Both the position numbers and the translations under genes were made by a program. From NCBI GenBank assembly GCA_001414485.1, contig LLEY01000040.1, forward strand, positions 248,001-312,000: 64,000 nucleotides of DNA. The letters are read 5' to 3'. Shown one piece after another: positions 1-12,055 of the stretch. The notes under the pieces are model-generated. The model did no database searches, was not told the DNA's origin, and was given only the letters and a program-made list of their open reading frames with translations. Source of the stretch: Calycina herbarum (Eukaryota; Ascomycota; Leotiomycetes; Helotiales; Pezizellaceae). How positions within the stretch are numbered: the stretch's first letter is position 1; each line of letters starts with the position of its first letter.

Positions 1-485
1 GGAGTCGTTAAGGAGTTTGGTTGACAAAAGGGAGGACGAGATTGGGCATAAAAGCTGGCCAAAATAATAAGCTGTATAATAACCAAAAATAAATAATCAA
101 AAATTCCATTTCAACCATTCTTTCCCAACACATGAAGTCATTGAAGTGTGTGATCACTAAGACCTGTTAAAAAAGCTACTATATCCTGGTTTGTATACCT
201 ATAATTGAAACGTCAACGTCTCACCCTCGACACGCCTTTCCGCTCAGTCATCATTACCCCTCCAACTGTGACTTGCGCGCATTCAGCTGAAGTGCCGAGA
301 GAACCTATCACTTCACCTCATCGTCCCTTATCGCGTTGAGATCCCATCGTCATAGCCCTAAAAAGGTCCGACAGATGTGCGACACTTCCAAACTTCACAC
401 GAAAATCATTTCCTCGAGCGCAAGACCAACCACGGAGCACACGACAGGTTCGCGCTCGTTGAAGTCAGGATCTTCACATGCAGCA
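1..485. other. Unique flank left of the transposon block
   Basis: Ordinary base composition; CpA and TpG are present at normal frequency, unlike everything from about 535 to 48,100. I see no convincing gene. The one open frame (336-524, plus) has no recognisable domain. The last five bases before the first LTR, acaca at 486-490, are the unmutated target-site duplication of Gypsy-A1. Confidence 0.6.
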
Positions 486-490
486 ACACA

Positions 491-943
491 TGTAACGAAA
501 CTCAAACGAACTAAACAAAGATGACTAAGTCTCGAAGGTTGGTATACAGGTAAGAAGTACAGACACGATAGGTTGTTTACTTAGAAGTGAACTCGTTACT
601 TATATCAAAGATGTTAAACAAGATAATAAGATTGATAACTAAAGTTGAGCACGAAGCTCCTATCTAATAGCAGACATACCAGTCCTATATAGAACCTTCG
701 TACCTCCTAGCTACCATGGTCGATCTGCCTAACCATGGTCGACATAGTCAACTCGTCGGCTATATTACTTACCTTTCTAGTTACGTGATTATAACCAACT
801 TCTAATAGCAAGATCCTAGAATCCCTAAATACCTTTTATATTACAGATTCCCTCTAGTATTACCTTCTATTTCCTAGACGTTATGCCTTATCCTGTTAGA
901 ACGCTGTCTAGACTACTTATTATATAAAACGTAATTCGTAATA
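491..943 (-). repeat. 3' LTR of Gypsy-A1
   Basis: 453 bp. The outer edges match six other LTRs in the window, from the block starting TGTAACGAAACTCAAACG to the end ATTCGTAATA. The middle carries repeats of an ACCATGGTCGA-type motif not shared with other copies. It is less mutated at its left edge, next to unique DNA, than the right LTR. Confidence 0.92.
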
Positions 944-1083
944 CTATCCCCTTCTTAGACTAGCGTATCCTTATACTTAAGTATAGCCTAAGAAATATCG
1001 TTAAAGAGCCGTCGGCCCTCCTAATTTTAATATATATACTACCTATACCTCTAAATATAAACGCTAGATCGAACTCGTAAAGC

Positions 1084-1645
1084 GTATTAATAAATCCGAC
1101 GAAGAGATAGCTCCTTATACTCGATACGAACGTTCTAGACGAAGATGTATAGCTATAGCTTTAACCTCGGAGGTTAACAAATGTTCTAAGTATATAAGGT
1201 AGAAGAAATCCTACAACGTTAAGTTACGAAATCGAATACCTTTACTTTCTAACTAGTTCTCGATTAACTAGTAACAACGAAAATTAAGGAACGAAGAAGA
1301 ATAGGCCTAGTAGTTCTAATAAGAGGCGGCTGCTAAGGTTCTTCGTTTATAAAAACTTTAGCGCTAGCTCGATAAGCAAGAGTAGTAGCTGATTTATTCT
1401 AGTTTAAACTTTATAGCTAAGTTAGAGGAGAAAGAGAAGAGAGAGAGAACAGATAGGGAAGGACAGAAGGAGAAGGAGTATAGAGAGGAAGAAGCTGCTA
1501 GGCTAGCTGCCCTTCTTACCTCTAACCCCGCCTTCGACCTAGGTCTTAACCTAGCCTTCCTAGAATCTTTTTCTCCTAATTATAAGATGTAGGCAACCCT
1601 AGGTTTTAATAGTAGAATTCCTAAAGTTTCTTTAGATAATAGTTA
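1084..1645 (+). pseudogene. Antisense accessory ORF of Gypsy-A1
   Basis: A decayed coding region on the strand opposite to gag-pol, between the 3' LTR and the end of pol. Ignoring stops, it reads a Cys motif region (CSKYIRRKKSYNV, where Y probably replaces Cys), a long Lys/Glu/Arg-rich coiled coil, and a tail around LGLNLAFLESF then LGFNSRTPKV, ending at TAA 1643-1645. The same order is found in the copies near 17.99, 25.5 and 32.13 kb, so the frame was kept before RIP destroyed it. I do not know its function. A small Zn-ribbon-like, coiled-coil accessory protein is an inference. It is not gag, pol or envelope. The start is uncertain because no ATG survives. Confidence 0.6.
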
Positions 1646-2913
1646 AGATTGCTTTTTAGTTCCTAAGTGTTTTCTAAGTATAAGTAATCTAACTATTTAA
1701 TTAGATACTTAACTTATCCTCTAATAAGTTTATAGTTAAGAATTCTCTTAACTTTATATTTAGTATTTAGGTTTACTAGTTGAATTTCTATAAATAGAGC
1801 TAGTAGAGCTCCTAGTAGTACTAGTTTAAGTAGAGATATATAGAATACTAGGTAGATGTTTATTATCTTTAATAACACTAGTTTATAATTTAAAGGTTCT
1901 CTAACTCGTTTAATTTTAAATAGTCTAAGTTTTTTATAATCTAGTTTATTACTTAGTCTTTTTATATTAATATTTTTTTATACTAAGTAGACTTTATCCT
2001 TCTTTTTTAGTATTAGCTTCTAACTACGTCGTTTGTTATAGTAGTATATATTCCTTTCTACTACGAACTATAGGTCTTCTATAAGTTCTTTATATAAGCT
2101 TTTAATTTTTAAGACTTAAATATAAGTAAGTTGATTATTAATAGTTATAAGCAGTAGTTCTTAATATACTATTAATTTATATCTAAAGTTAGTATAGAAT
2201 AGTATAATAAGTATTACTTCTATTACTAAACTATTATAGGTAAACTATACTAAGAGTAGTAGTTTTACTTAGTTATTTTACTAGTAGTTTATATAATAAT
2301 AGAGGTATGTTTTAACTACTTAATTTATATATTCGTTTCCTCTATTTATCTAAGAGTAAAAAGCTATAGAAAGCTTCCTTTTCGTATCTAATTATTTTAT
2401 AAGAGCGATCTAAAATTTTAAGGTAAAGAGTTTATCTCTATCTAAGAGTATTTCTTCTAGTAGTTTATATTTTAAGACTACTTCTCTAAAGAATATAAAT
2501 ACTAATTCCTTAGCTATACTTAATTCTATATATACTATTAGAATTATATACTTCGTAAGTTATTCTATAATAACTAGGATCGTGTTATACTCGACTCTTA
2601 TTATTAGATCTTTAGATTTTAGTAATTTAATAATAAAATCTATAGATATTAATTTCTAAGGTACTTATAGTATTAGAGTAGTGTTTATATATCTATAAGG
2701 AGTATAGTAGGAAGTCTTATTCTTAGTATAGGTATTATATTCTACTATTACTTCTTTAACTATTATAGATAATCGATTAATATAGTAGTATTATCTTATT
2801 CTCTAGAGAGTTCTACGAATTCCTTAGTAGTTATAAGTAGGTATAGTATAGTATTCTTATACGAATTCCTTTATATATAAGCTAGGGACCTATAATTTCC
2901 CTTTTATATACTA

Positions 2914-4740
2914 ACGTATTTCCCGGGTAAGCCGATCACCTAGGTAAGCCGATTACTAAAACGCGATAATACTACAACTTTAAATATATTATAATAACAC
3001 TATTAAAAAACCTCTAGCTACTTATATTAATCGATTCCTAAGGCGCCTCGTATATACGAGTATTATGTCTAACCTGATTATATAAACTATAACGTCGCCG
3101 CTTGCCTTCTAAGCGCTGGCGCTGTATATTATTACTACTCTCTTCTTACTAAGTTTTAATACTTTAAATAATTTCCTTGTCTTCCTTAACTATAAGACTT
3201 CTACCTTAGTAAATACGCCTCTTTCGCTTTCTCTCTCTTCTCTTTTTAAGCTGATTTACCTCTTATAGTGTCTTAATTTCAGCTCTTATAAGAGTAGCTC
3301 TATGTATTATAATTTAAGCTCTCTTAGTAAGCCGATTAAATACCTCGTTGATTAATGTCGGAGAGCTATCTTAGTGTTATATAATACGGTTTTTAAGATA
3401 TATAGTCTAGAATCCAAGCTCTATTACGTTCTATAGCGTCTTTGAGGTCTAGTTTAGCTCGTTTATAGAAGGTAGAGTTAGTATCTTTAGCCTTAGATTA
3501 AGGTAAGAAAGCACGTTCTTAGGATTATATAGAACTAAGCTAGTTACTCGGAATCTACTCTTGATATTCTACTCTATAAATACAGCTTTGAATACCTCTT
3601 TAAATATAGGAAGGAACTTAAGCTTAGTAATATACTAGATTCTAACTCGAACGAGATTCTTAATCTGCTTACTATATAATACCTTTAGAGAGCTAAAACA
3701 GCTAACGTTAAGAGGCTAAAGGATATAAGATAAGTATAGTAGTATATAGAGAGTAATAATATTATTATTCTAATAGTATTATTGAAATTAAACTGAAATA
3801 TATAACTCGTGGCTATTAAGAATAAGGAGTCTATATTATCTAACTATATAACCTTTTATATGTTTATTAAAGTACTGAATCTACTTAAATCTAATCTCGT
3901 TTATCGTCTATCTATTCTTACTTAGCGTAATTACCTAATCTTATAGGAGACCTGACTCCTTATACTAAGCTGAGAGGTAGTGCTATCTCTTAAAAATAAT
4001 AAACGGAGGAAGTGTCTAACTATACGAGTTTATACTCTATATAATCGAAACCTACTCTCTATTTCCTAGCTAAGTAGTCTTTAGACGATTCCTTAACTCT
4101 AAGCTTATAACAACTTTAGTAGTTGTAATAACTCTTATAAGAAACCTAGCTTTGTCGAAGTTATATATATTCTTCTTTATAACTCTATATTTAGTAATTA
4201 TATTTCGTATAAGCCTAAACCAGTCTCTAAGAACTATAGAGTCTTCGTACTAAGCTCTTTTATAATCGTACTTATAGCTAAATTTCGTTTTAATCTCTAT
4301 ATAGCGTTTAATAAAGGTAGAAGTCTAATTCTTGTCTACTGGAGGCGCGTCGTGTTTAGAGAGAAGAAGGTCTACTATTTCTCGAACAGCTACTAGCCGA
4401 GGTAGGAATCTACGCGAGTCTAGGTCGAGAATATATTATACGATAGCTTACTCTTCTTTGGAGGTAAGTCTTTGAGTATTAGAAGGAGTATCGCGTCGCG
4501 AAGGGATTCCGTATATTCGGTCGTAGAGAGTTATATAAGACACGTCGTAGGCTTTAATATAAGCTCGTATACTCTTAAAATAACCTAAATTAAAAGCTTA
4601 GACAGCTAAAAGAATACGACCCTCTTTATTAGAGAGTTGGGCTTGATTGAGTAGTAGTATTTTAATTTTAAGTTAAGTATTATATTTTAGTGTTTTAGTA
4701 ATCGGCTTACCTAGGTAATTAGCTTACTCGGGAAATACGT
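2914..4740 (-). mobile_element. Pogo/Fot1-type DNA transposon P1
   Basis: 1,827-bp element with terminal inverted repeats beginning ACGTATTTCCCGGGTAAGCC, inserted at TA (duplicated at 2912-2913 and 4741-4742). The empty site is visible in Gypsy-A4 near 27,253, where the sequence runs through without interruption. The inverted repeat holds the motif GGTAAGCCGAT twice with a 17-bp period. The size fits Fot1/Pot2-like elements (about 1.85 kb) and the TA target fits the Tc1/mariner-pogo superfamily. The single gene is on the minus strand. Confidence 0.9.
3050..4625 (-). pseudogene. Transposase of P1 (HTH_psq, CENP-B HTH, DDE_1)
   Basis: Read on the minus strand from about 4625: EGRILLAVxAFN starts a Psq-type helix-turn-helix, followed by VSYITLYDRIYGIPSRR, then the CENP-B/Tc5-type second HTH (LTSKEExAIVxYILDLD, RRFLPRLVAVREIVDLLL). 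This arrangement is typical of pogo/Fot1 transposases, which bind the terminal repeats with the two HTH units and cut with a DDE/D catalytic core. The catalytic half lies to the left (about 3.1-4.2 kb) and is more degraded; I did not pin its three acidic residues. The N-terminal half is unusually well preserved, with about three stops in about 115 codons. Dead gene. Confidence 0.82.
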
Positions 4741-7700
4741 TAGTTATAACCTTTATATATGTTTTAGATTTTATCTATCTAGATATTATTTATTACTACT
4801 ATTTTATATATAGTAGATATTAAATCTCTATTCTTAAGAGTTTTTAAGATTATAATCTTCTTATACTCTTTATTTCTCTTATATCTAGGTTTTTAGCTAA
4901 GAGTATTAGCTCGAGCGTTTAATATTCTCTTTATATATTAAATAATAATATTAAATCCTCTTAATATCTCTAACTATTTAGCTAATTATCTAGTTATAAG
5001 TTCCTTAGTTATTATAAATATTCTAAGGTTCTTATAGTTAGATAAAACTATAACTTAGTATTTTACTAGCTATAAATAGATTCTCTAGTATTCTAAAGCT
5101 AATATTATAATAAGCAATTCTTTATTAAAGATACTATAGTTTTATTATACTAGGTTAAATGTTTTAGAATAATATATAATAGATATAAGTTTTCCTTTAT
5201 TATTTAGTTATAAGTAAATCGTACCTACTACTATGTCTAAGGCGTTTATTTTAATTATACTAGGTTTATTTATATTAAAATCGTATAAAATAGGTTTTTC
5301 TATAAACTTTATTTTAATTTTCTAAAAAGTATTCTTAGCTTATTTATTCTAAATAAACTTAATAGCTTTTTTAACTAGTACTAATATTAGTTTAGGAATC
5401 TTTATATAGTCTTAGATAAATAGATAGTAAAAGTTTATAAATCTAAGAAAAGACTATATATCTTTTATATTCTCTAGTAACTTCTAGTTTAGAATGTCTT
5501 AGATCTTTACTAGATCTATTTCTATTTTCTCTAGACTAAATACCTATTCTAGAAAAAGTGTCTAAGTTACTCTAAACTTGTATTTTAAGAGTTTTAACTA
5601 AGAATTTACTTTTATAAGTTATTATAAAACTTCTTTAATATATCTTTTATATTCTTCTTCTTTTTCTAAGAAGATTAAGATATTATCTAGGTAATAGATT
5701 ACTATTACTCTTAAAAGATCTTCTAAAATATTATTATTTTATTTCTAATATATAGCTAGTATATTATAAAGTCTAAATAGTATAACTATATATTTGTAAA
5801 AGCTTAATAGTAAGGTAAATACTATCTTTTATTTGTCTCTAGTTTTTATTTATATAAGTCTATAAACGTTTTATTAATCTAGTTTTATAAATCGTACTAC
5901 TTTACTTAACTTGTCTTATAAGTATTAGCTAGGTAGTAGTAGATAAGCGTTCTTAACTATAATATAATTTACTTCTTAGTAATTAATATATACTCTTTTA
6001 TCTAGGTTATCTTTCTTTTTAATAATAAGTATATTTAAAGTAATTAATAACTTAGATTTTCTAATATATCTATTTTTAATACCTTCTTTTATATAACTTT
6101 CTATTCTTTATAGGCTTTTCTAGTTATAAAACCGAAGCTTCTGCTTTAAGAGGTAATAACCCTCTTTTAATTTAATCTTATAATCCTATAAGCAATGTTC
6201 TAGCAAAGCTTATAAGTCTTCTAAGTTTTTAAACAAAGCTTTAAATTCTTTATACTATATAGGTATTTCGTTATTAGCTATTCTACTAACCTATAGAGAA
6301 CTCTAGATAAGGTGTTCTAGTGTCTTAGAAGAGGTAGTACTAACCTTGTTCTAGCCTTATAGTTATAATTATAACCTTATATAATTATATTAACTAAAGG
6401 TTATTATTTAAGCCTTCTAGTTAATATCTAGATTATATTCTTAAATCTATAGTATACTAAGTATTACTTTCTTACTTTCTATTTTAATAATATTAAATTA
6501 TATATCTAAGTAGTATTCTTTAATATTAACTTTTATTAGAATAGTTTATTAATTAATAATCTTATCTTAGTAAGTAATATCTATTTTATTAACTACTTTT
6601 AGATAATATAGTTTTATATTCTTAATTAGAATGTTTAGCTTCTTTAAAGTTATTAGAGAGAGGAAATTACCTGTTGCTCTAGAGTTAATTATAACTTAAA
6701 GTTCTGTCTTATTTATCTTTATAGTTATAACTAACTAATCCTTTCTAAAGGTAGTGTTTAGCTCTCTAATTATTAGATAGTAGAGTTCTCTTTATACTAA
6801 TCCTGTTTTTTAGTTTATATTATATTTATTTATTTCTTAAAAAATTATACTAAATAACTTTCTACTTCTAGATTCTTAAAATATTACTCTAACTTTTCTA
6901 ACTAAAGTAACTATAGTATACTAGCCTCTTATTTCTAGTATAGCTTCTTTATTATTAGGTAGTATACTTAAGAAACTAGGTTTTAAGCGTCTTATAAAGT
7001 CGTTAAAACTCTACTACTATTATAAGCTAGTTTCTTCTTAAAGACCTACAACTATTTATATATCTCTTATCTTAGGTAGACTAGATAGCTTATTAGATAT
7101 TACCTATTCTAGTCTAGGTTCCTTAAATTTAATAGCCTCTCTTCTAGTAATAAGACTTACTATTATTACTCTATCTTATTTATTTTAAACTATCTTATAA
7201 GTAGTTAAAATAGTAGAGCTAATTCCTTAAGTAGAATATAAGCTTTAAAAATTAGGTTTCTAGTTTTCTATATATATCTATTTATTCTCTCTTTCGAAGG
7301 TTCTAATAAATACCTATATCTCGTCTTATTTAGGCTTATATATTCTTAGATCTACTTTTATTAAATTAGATTCTAATTCTAATAACTCTAATAAACTTAT
7401 TAATAGTAGTAACTTATATTCTACTTAAAGAGGTAATTTATATTCTATTTCTAACTATATATTATAATATTCTTTAAAAAGTAGATTTCTACTATTATTA
7501 GTATCTTATACCTTATTAACTTATAGCTCGATTCCTTTGTTAACTATAGGTATATAGCGCCTGCTATTATATCTAAGACATCTGTTTTAATCTATATACT
7601 ATATCCTCTAGCCTTAAGTTCTTTATTTATAAGTTTAATTCTTTCTAGTAAAGCTACTTCTTTTTAGATAGTAGTATTAGCTTATTTCTCTTTAGAGTCT

Positions 7701-8618
7701 TTCTTCTTACTATACTTATTTACTTTATAGTTAGAGAGGCTATAGTTATAATATAAGTTCTACTTACGTTAACGATCTTACTCTTTCTAGGAAAGCTCTT
7801 TCTTTAGTAGGTCTCTACTTTAAGTTCCTTTTTCTTAGACTTAACGTTTCTAAGTAGTATTAATTTCTATAGAATCTCTATAGTCCTTCTTTCTACTCTT
7901 TTCTTATCGATGTCTATAACTACCTTTCTTCTCTAGACTCTACTTATAATTTCGATTATCGATTTTAATTATATTATTAGTTAACTTATTAAGCGTGTTT
8001 AAGAAGTTATCTCTAGCTAATTCGTCTTTAATACTATTCTTTAATCCTTTGTAGTACTACTTATATAAAGCCTTATTATTCTAACTAAGATATATAGAAT
8101 ACTACTAGAATATTAATATATACTTAGTAGCTAAGCCTTTCTAATAGAGGCTATATAAGGCTTATACTACTTTTTTCTTTAAATCTATATCTATAAATGT
8201 CTAATTAATTCTTTTCTTAAATCTAGTAATAGTTAAGAATAACTCCTAAGTACTTTTACTTATAAGGTTTGATACTTTTCTATTTAACGTTTTATTCTTC
8301 TAAAAATCTTCTAAATAAAGTTCTATCTAGTTATATACTACTCTCTTAAGACAGGTAGTAAGCTATATAACTTAATCTATTTTATAAGTAAACTATACTA
8401 AGTAAAAGTTTAAGTATATTAAAGCTTTTATAATAAACTTAGTAAGTTTCTCTAAGGAACTATTAAACGTTCTTAGTACTAGTAACTTTACTTCCTCTCT
8501 AAGAGTAGTAACTAGCGCTACTGGTACTATTAGTACTAGGGGTAGTATAGAGGTTAAACCTAAGAATAGCGTAGTTTTTAATATTATATTAGCAGTACTT
8601 CTAAGTAAGTACTTAAAG

Positions 8619-9071
8619 TATAATAAAACTTAAATAAACTAAATAAAGATAACTAAGTCTTAAAGGTTAGTATATAGATAAGAAGTATAGACGCGATAGG
8701 TTATTTACTTAGAAGTAAACTCGTTACTTATATTAAAGATATTAAATAAGATAATAAGATTAATAACTAAAGTTAAGCACGAAGCTCCTATCTAATAGTA
8801 GACATACTAGTCTTATATAGAACCTTCGTACCTCCTAGCTACTATAGTCGATCTGCCTAACCATAGTCGACATAGTCGACTCGTTAGCTATATCGCTTAC
8901 CTTCCTAGTTACGTAATTATAACTAACTTCTAATAGTAAGATCCTAGAATCTCTAAATGCCTTTTATATTATAGATTCTCTCTAGTATTATCTTCTATTT
9001 CCTAGACGTTATATCTTATCTTATTAGAACGCCGTCTAGACTACTTATTACGTAAAACGTGATTCGTAATA
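8619..9071 (-). repeat. 5' LTR of Gypsy-A1
   Basis: 453 bp, the same length as the left LTR. More heavily C-to-T/G-to-A mutated than its partner at many matched sites. The internal region starts on the minus strand with CTTTAAGTACTTACTTAG, shared with the copies at 16,184 and 46,387. Confidence 0.92.
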
Positions 9072-9746
9072 ATATAGACGATTTACTATATAAACGAACC
9101 TAAATTAGAATATATTACTAGAAGTATATAATATAAATAATATATAGACTGTTCTTATAATTCACTCTAAAAAGAATAAATAAGCACTGATTTTATACTA
9201 ATCTAAACTCACTTATATAATAACTATAAAAAAGCCTTATAACTTTAGATAGAGATAATATACTTTTATAGTAAATTAACTAAATAGTCTATATATACTA
9301 ATAGTATTTAGAAATATATGTCTTTAAACTCTTAATAACTCTCTTTTACTAAAATAAAGTCTTTAAGTCTATCTTTTTTTATAAGTTCTATTTATTCTTT
9401 CTATTATATTCTTTATATCTAATATTTTTTTCTATTGAATCTAATATTTTCTTTATATTTATTACTTTATAAAAACACTTTTACTAGCTAGCTAGTCTAT
9501 CTCTATTATTATTATAAAAGTAAGTTAATTATAAACTACTCTAATAAACTATATACTACTATACTCTCTATTTAAGTTTATATAAAGAAAAGTCTTAGTA
9601 TAAGTATTTAACTTTATAAACTAAATCTATACTAGTCTATTATAAAAACTTTTAAGTAATAGATATAAAAATATTATATTTATTACTTCTAGTATTATTA
9701 GTATAACTTAAGGTTATAAAACTAGTATCTAAACTAGTGCTTAAAG

Positions 9747-9855
9747 TAGTATATTATTCTTATCTTATCTTATTAAAATAGCTACGTAGGTCCTTCTTAT
9801 ATAGCTCTTTCTAGGTTATATAAACTAGCTATAAAGTAGTATTCACCTGAAACGA
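9747..9855 (+). repeat. Dispersed repeat, copy 1
   Basis: About 110 bp nearly identical, in the same orientation, to 47,813-47,920, including the shared core CTACGTAGGTCCTTCTTATA. The two copies lie on either side of the main transposon pile-up. Their neighbouring sequences differ. Confidence 0.7.
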
Positions 9856-10330
9856 CACTAGTAGAACTTCTTAAAAGTAGCTAAAGAAGTATATATCTAT
9901 TAATCTATTCTCTCTTCCTTCCTTCCTTCCTTTCTAGCTAATTACATAGCTCTATTTATCCTTCGCTTAAGAGTTCGTAGAATACGAAGTAATTCAAGAT
10001 AATTTATTTAGAGCTTTATAAGTAGCGTTTATAAGAGAGTCTACGAATGCTTTATAGTAAATCAGTAGAGAATACGTAAGAACGTTTCTAGGCTCTAGCT
10101 CGATATATCTTTTATAGAGTGAATTAGAGAGGTGTAGTATAAGAAGGTTTCTAGACTTTCTAGGCTTTTTATAAGTAGCGTTCGTTTATAGACTTCTAGG
10201 CGTTCTTTATATTTAAAGAAGTTAACTTCTAGAAGTATTCTTTGAAGAGGCGAAGAAGGCTAATCGTTGTATATACTATAAGAGTCTATGGAATACGAGG
10301 TACGAGGCTCTTTTTTAGAGTAAATCAGAG

Positions 10331-10550
10331 GTGTTTTAATATATTACTTTAAGATATTAAAGAGTATTAGTTCGACTTTTGAGAAGTGAATCGAGGGTGT
10401 CTTAATTTCTTACTTTGAGGTATATTAGTCGATATATCTTACTAATCTATATACGTTACACAGGTCCTTGGTTTAAGAAGAGAAGAGAGGTAAGAGCGAA
10501 GTATAAGAGAGTGTCTTAACGTCGTACTTTTAAGATAAGAGGTATTAGTA
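10331..10550 (+). repeat. Imperfect repeat unit, three copies
   Basis: Copies near 10,331, 10,388 and 10,509 share GTGTYTTAA, then TTACTTT or GTACTTT, then an AGATATTA/AGATAAGAGGTATTAG-like end. Spacing is irregular (57 and about 121 bp), so this is not a simple array. Confidence 0.45.
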
Positions 10551-11131
10551 AAGTAAAGTATAAGAGAGTCTCTCTCTCTTTAGAGAGAAGACGTGTTATC
10601 GCAGTCTAGCGTAAGTAGAGAGATAAGGTGTTTCGTAGCTAGGTTTTATTATTTTAGATATTTAGATTTCTTCTACTTCTTTTTAGTAAATCGGAGTATA
10701 GATAATTTACGTTATAAGTAAATATAAGTAAATCTATAAGACTTAGTTTATAAGTGAATATAAAGAATTTAAAGTAGTAAGTAATTTTAAGTCTATATCT
10801 AATACGTAGTAGATCTATTATAGCGCTAGTTTATAACCTAGAAGAATATACGTAATAAGTATATAACCTTAGTAATTACCTTAGTAATAAGAATATATAG
10901 ATCTATAATAAGAGCTATAACAAGAGCTATAACGAGATCTTAGCTCCTTATAGCTATAATAAGATCTTAGCTTCTTATAGCTTATACTTACTAAGTAACC
11001 TCTTTTCTCTAGGTATATAAACCGCGTTACTCTTATAGATAGAACTATAGCTTTAAATTCTCGTATTTATATATATATACTCTTATATATTTACCTTTAG
11101 TTATAGATCGTAATATTATTTAAAGCTTAAT

Positions 11132-11335
11132 ACTCTTTTACTCTCTTACGAAGAATTATAATATTATACGGATTCTACGCTTATAATAGCTAGAAGATCT
11201 TATACTTATAATAGTATAACTACGACTCTTCTCCTCTTTTACTCTTTTATAAAGAATTATAATATTATACGGATTCTACGCTTATAATAGCTAGAAGATC
11301 TTATACTTATAATAGTATAATTATAATATTCCTTC
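11132..11335 (+). repeat. Tandem repeat, two units of 101 bp
   Basis: The block CTCTTTTACTC...GAATTATAATATTATACGG...AGTATAA occurs twice with a period of 101 bp (GAATTATA at 11,153 and 11,254). The two units are nearly identical, so the duplication is young relative to the surrounding decay. Confidence 0.8.
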
Positions 11336-11396
11336 TCTGTCTATAATAGCCTCTCTTCTTATAAACGGATCTCTTAAGTATTTCTAAGTCTATAAT

Positions 11397-11490
11397 AGTT
11401 TAATTATAACTTATCTCCTCGAAAGTTAAGAATCTCTATATCTATAACAGTTTAATTACAACTTATCTCCTCGAAAGACACGTCTATAAT
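11397..11490 (+). repeat. Tandem repeat, two units of 52 bp
   Basis: AGTTTAATTATAACTTATCTCCTCGAAAG starts at 11,397 and recurs at 11,449 with two differences. Confidence 0.75.
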
Positions 11491-11592
11491 AGCCTATATA
11501 ACCTTTTTTTAATAACCTTCTCTTTCTTTCTTCTTTTTTTACAAATATAATATCCGAAGCCACTTATAGTAATAAGAGTAGAAAAGAGAAGA

Positions 11593-12055
11593 TATTATAA
11601 ATTATAGAATATAGTAAGTAGTTTAGACAGCGCTCTAATAGAATAAGGTATAATATCTAGGGAATAGAAGGTAATATAAGAGAGAATTAGTAATACGAAA
11701 GATATTTAAAGGTTTTAGAATCTTACTATTATAAGACTATTAGAAGTCACGTATAGTTATATAACGTGATTATCTATATCGCCTATATCGCTTTAATCGC
11801 GAGCGATATAAGCGATATAAGTAATATAAGTAATATACTTAAAGAACGAAGGTTCTATATAAGACTAGTACGTCTACTATTAGATAGAAGCTTCGTACTT
11901 AACTTTAGTTATTAATCTTATTACTTTACTTTAATATCTTTAATATAAGTAATAAGTTTACCTCTAAGTAAATACTATATAATAGTTATCTTCTTTATCT
12001 ATATACTAACTATTAAACTCGATATCTTTATAAGTTAGATACTAGTTTTGTTATA
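11593..12055 (+). repeat. Orphan Gypsy-A LTR, plus orientation
   Basis: 463-bp LTR (TATTATAAATTATAG start, GTTTTGTTATA end) in the opposite orientation to Gypsy-A1. Only about ten bases of the internal region (CTTTAAGTAC) follow before a pogo transposase begins. The left flank gaaga (11,588-11,592) is not repeated to the right, so it is not a clean solo LTR. The middle module consists of GCGATATAA-type repeats not found in the other LTRs. Confidence 0.82.

Larger units (their letters stand above)
1646..8600 (-). pseudogene. Gag-Pol region of Gypsy-A1
   Basis: Decayed Gag-Pol. The Gag end has a nucleocapsid knuckle, reading YYNYSLSNYKVNKY where CYNCGLSGHKxNKC is expected; Cys-to-Tyr and His-to-Tyr changes follow from G-to-A and C-to-T transitions. 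Reverse transcriptase shows IVIYYLDNILIF at about 5680-5710, followed by the gypsy-type thumb segment resembling FLGYVISPEGIE. RNase H and integrase are inferred from position between RT and the 3' LTR. The region is split by the pogo insertion at 2914-4740. Dozens of in-frame stops rule out function. The single-Asp loss in the YLDD box is itself a G-to-A change. Confidence 0.85.
491..9071 (-). mobile_element. Complete Ty3/gypsy LTR retrotransposon Gypsy-A1 (RIP-degraded)
   Basis: This is a full-length LTR retrotransposon read on the minus strand. The two LTRs are 453 bp each (491-943 and 8619-9071), run TGTNACG to CGTTACA-type ends, and are flanked by a 5-bp duplication: acaca at 486-490 and atata at 9072-9076. 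The second copy equals the first after C-to-T changes. A purine-rich tract (complement of ctatccccttctta, 944-957) abuts the left LTR, which makes that the 3' LTR. Domain order on the minus strand is Gag with a CCHC knuckle (about 7711-7755), then reverse transcriptase (YLDD box as YLDN at 5692-5703), then RNase H/integrase towards 1.7 kb. Stops lie throughout, mostly at Arg/Gln/Trp codons. A pogo element (2914-4740) is inserted. An antisense reading frame lies next to the 3' LTR. The element is dead. Confidence 0.93.
9077..11592. other. AT-rich interval with short tandem and dispersed repeats
   Basis: No gene or typical element end is visible in these 2.5 kb. It holds a run of CTTC units near 9,908-9,932, three imperfect copies of a GTGTYTTAAT...TTACTTT unit (about 10,331-10,550), tandem repeats at 11,132-11,490, and a 110-bp segment also present at 47.8 kb. 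About 9.87-10.64 kb is less AT-rich than the rest. It may be the remains of an older element, but I cannot name one. Confidence 0.5.

Noticed and set aside
336..524. 62-codon plus-strand ORF at the left edge
   Set aside because: No domain and biased to basic residues; it runs across the start of the Gypsy-A1 LTR at 491, so the end is transposon sequence.
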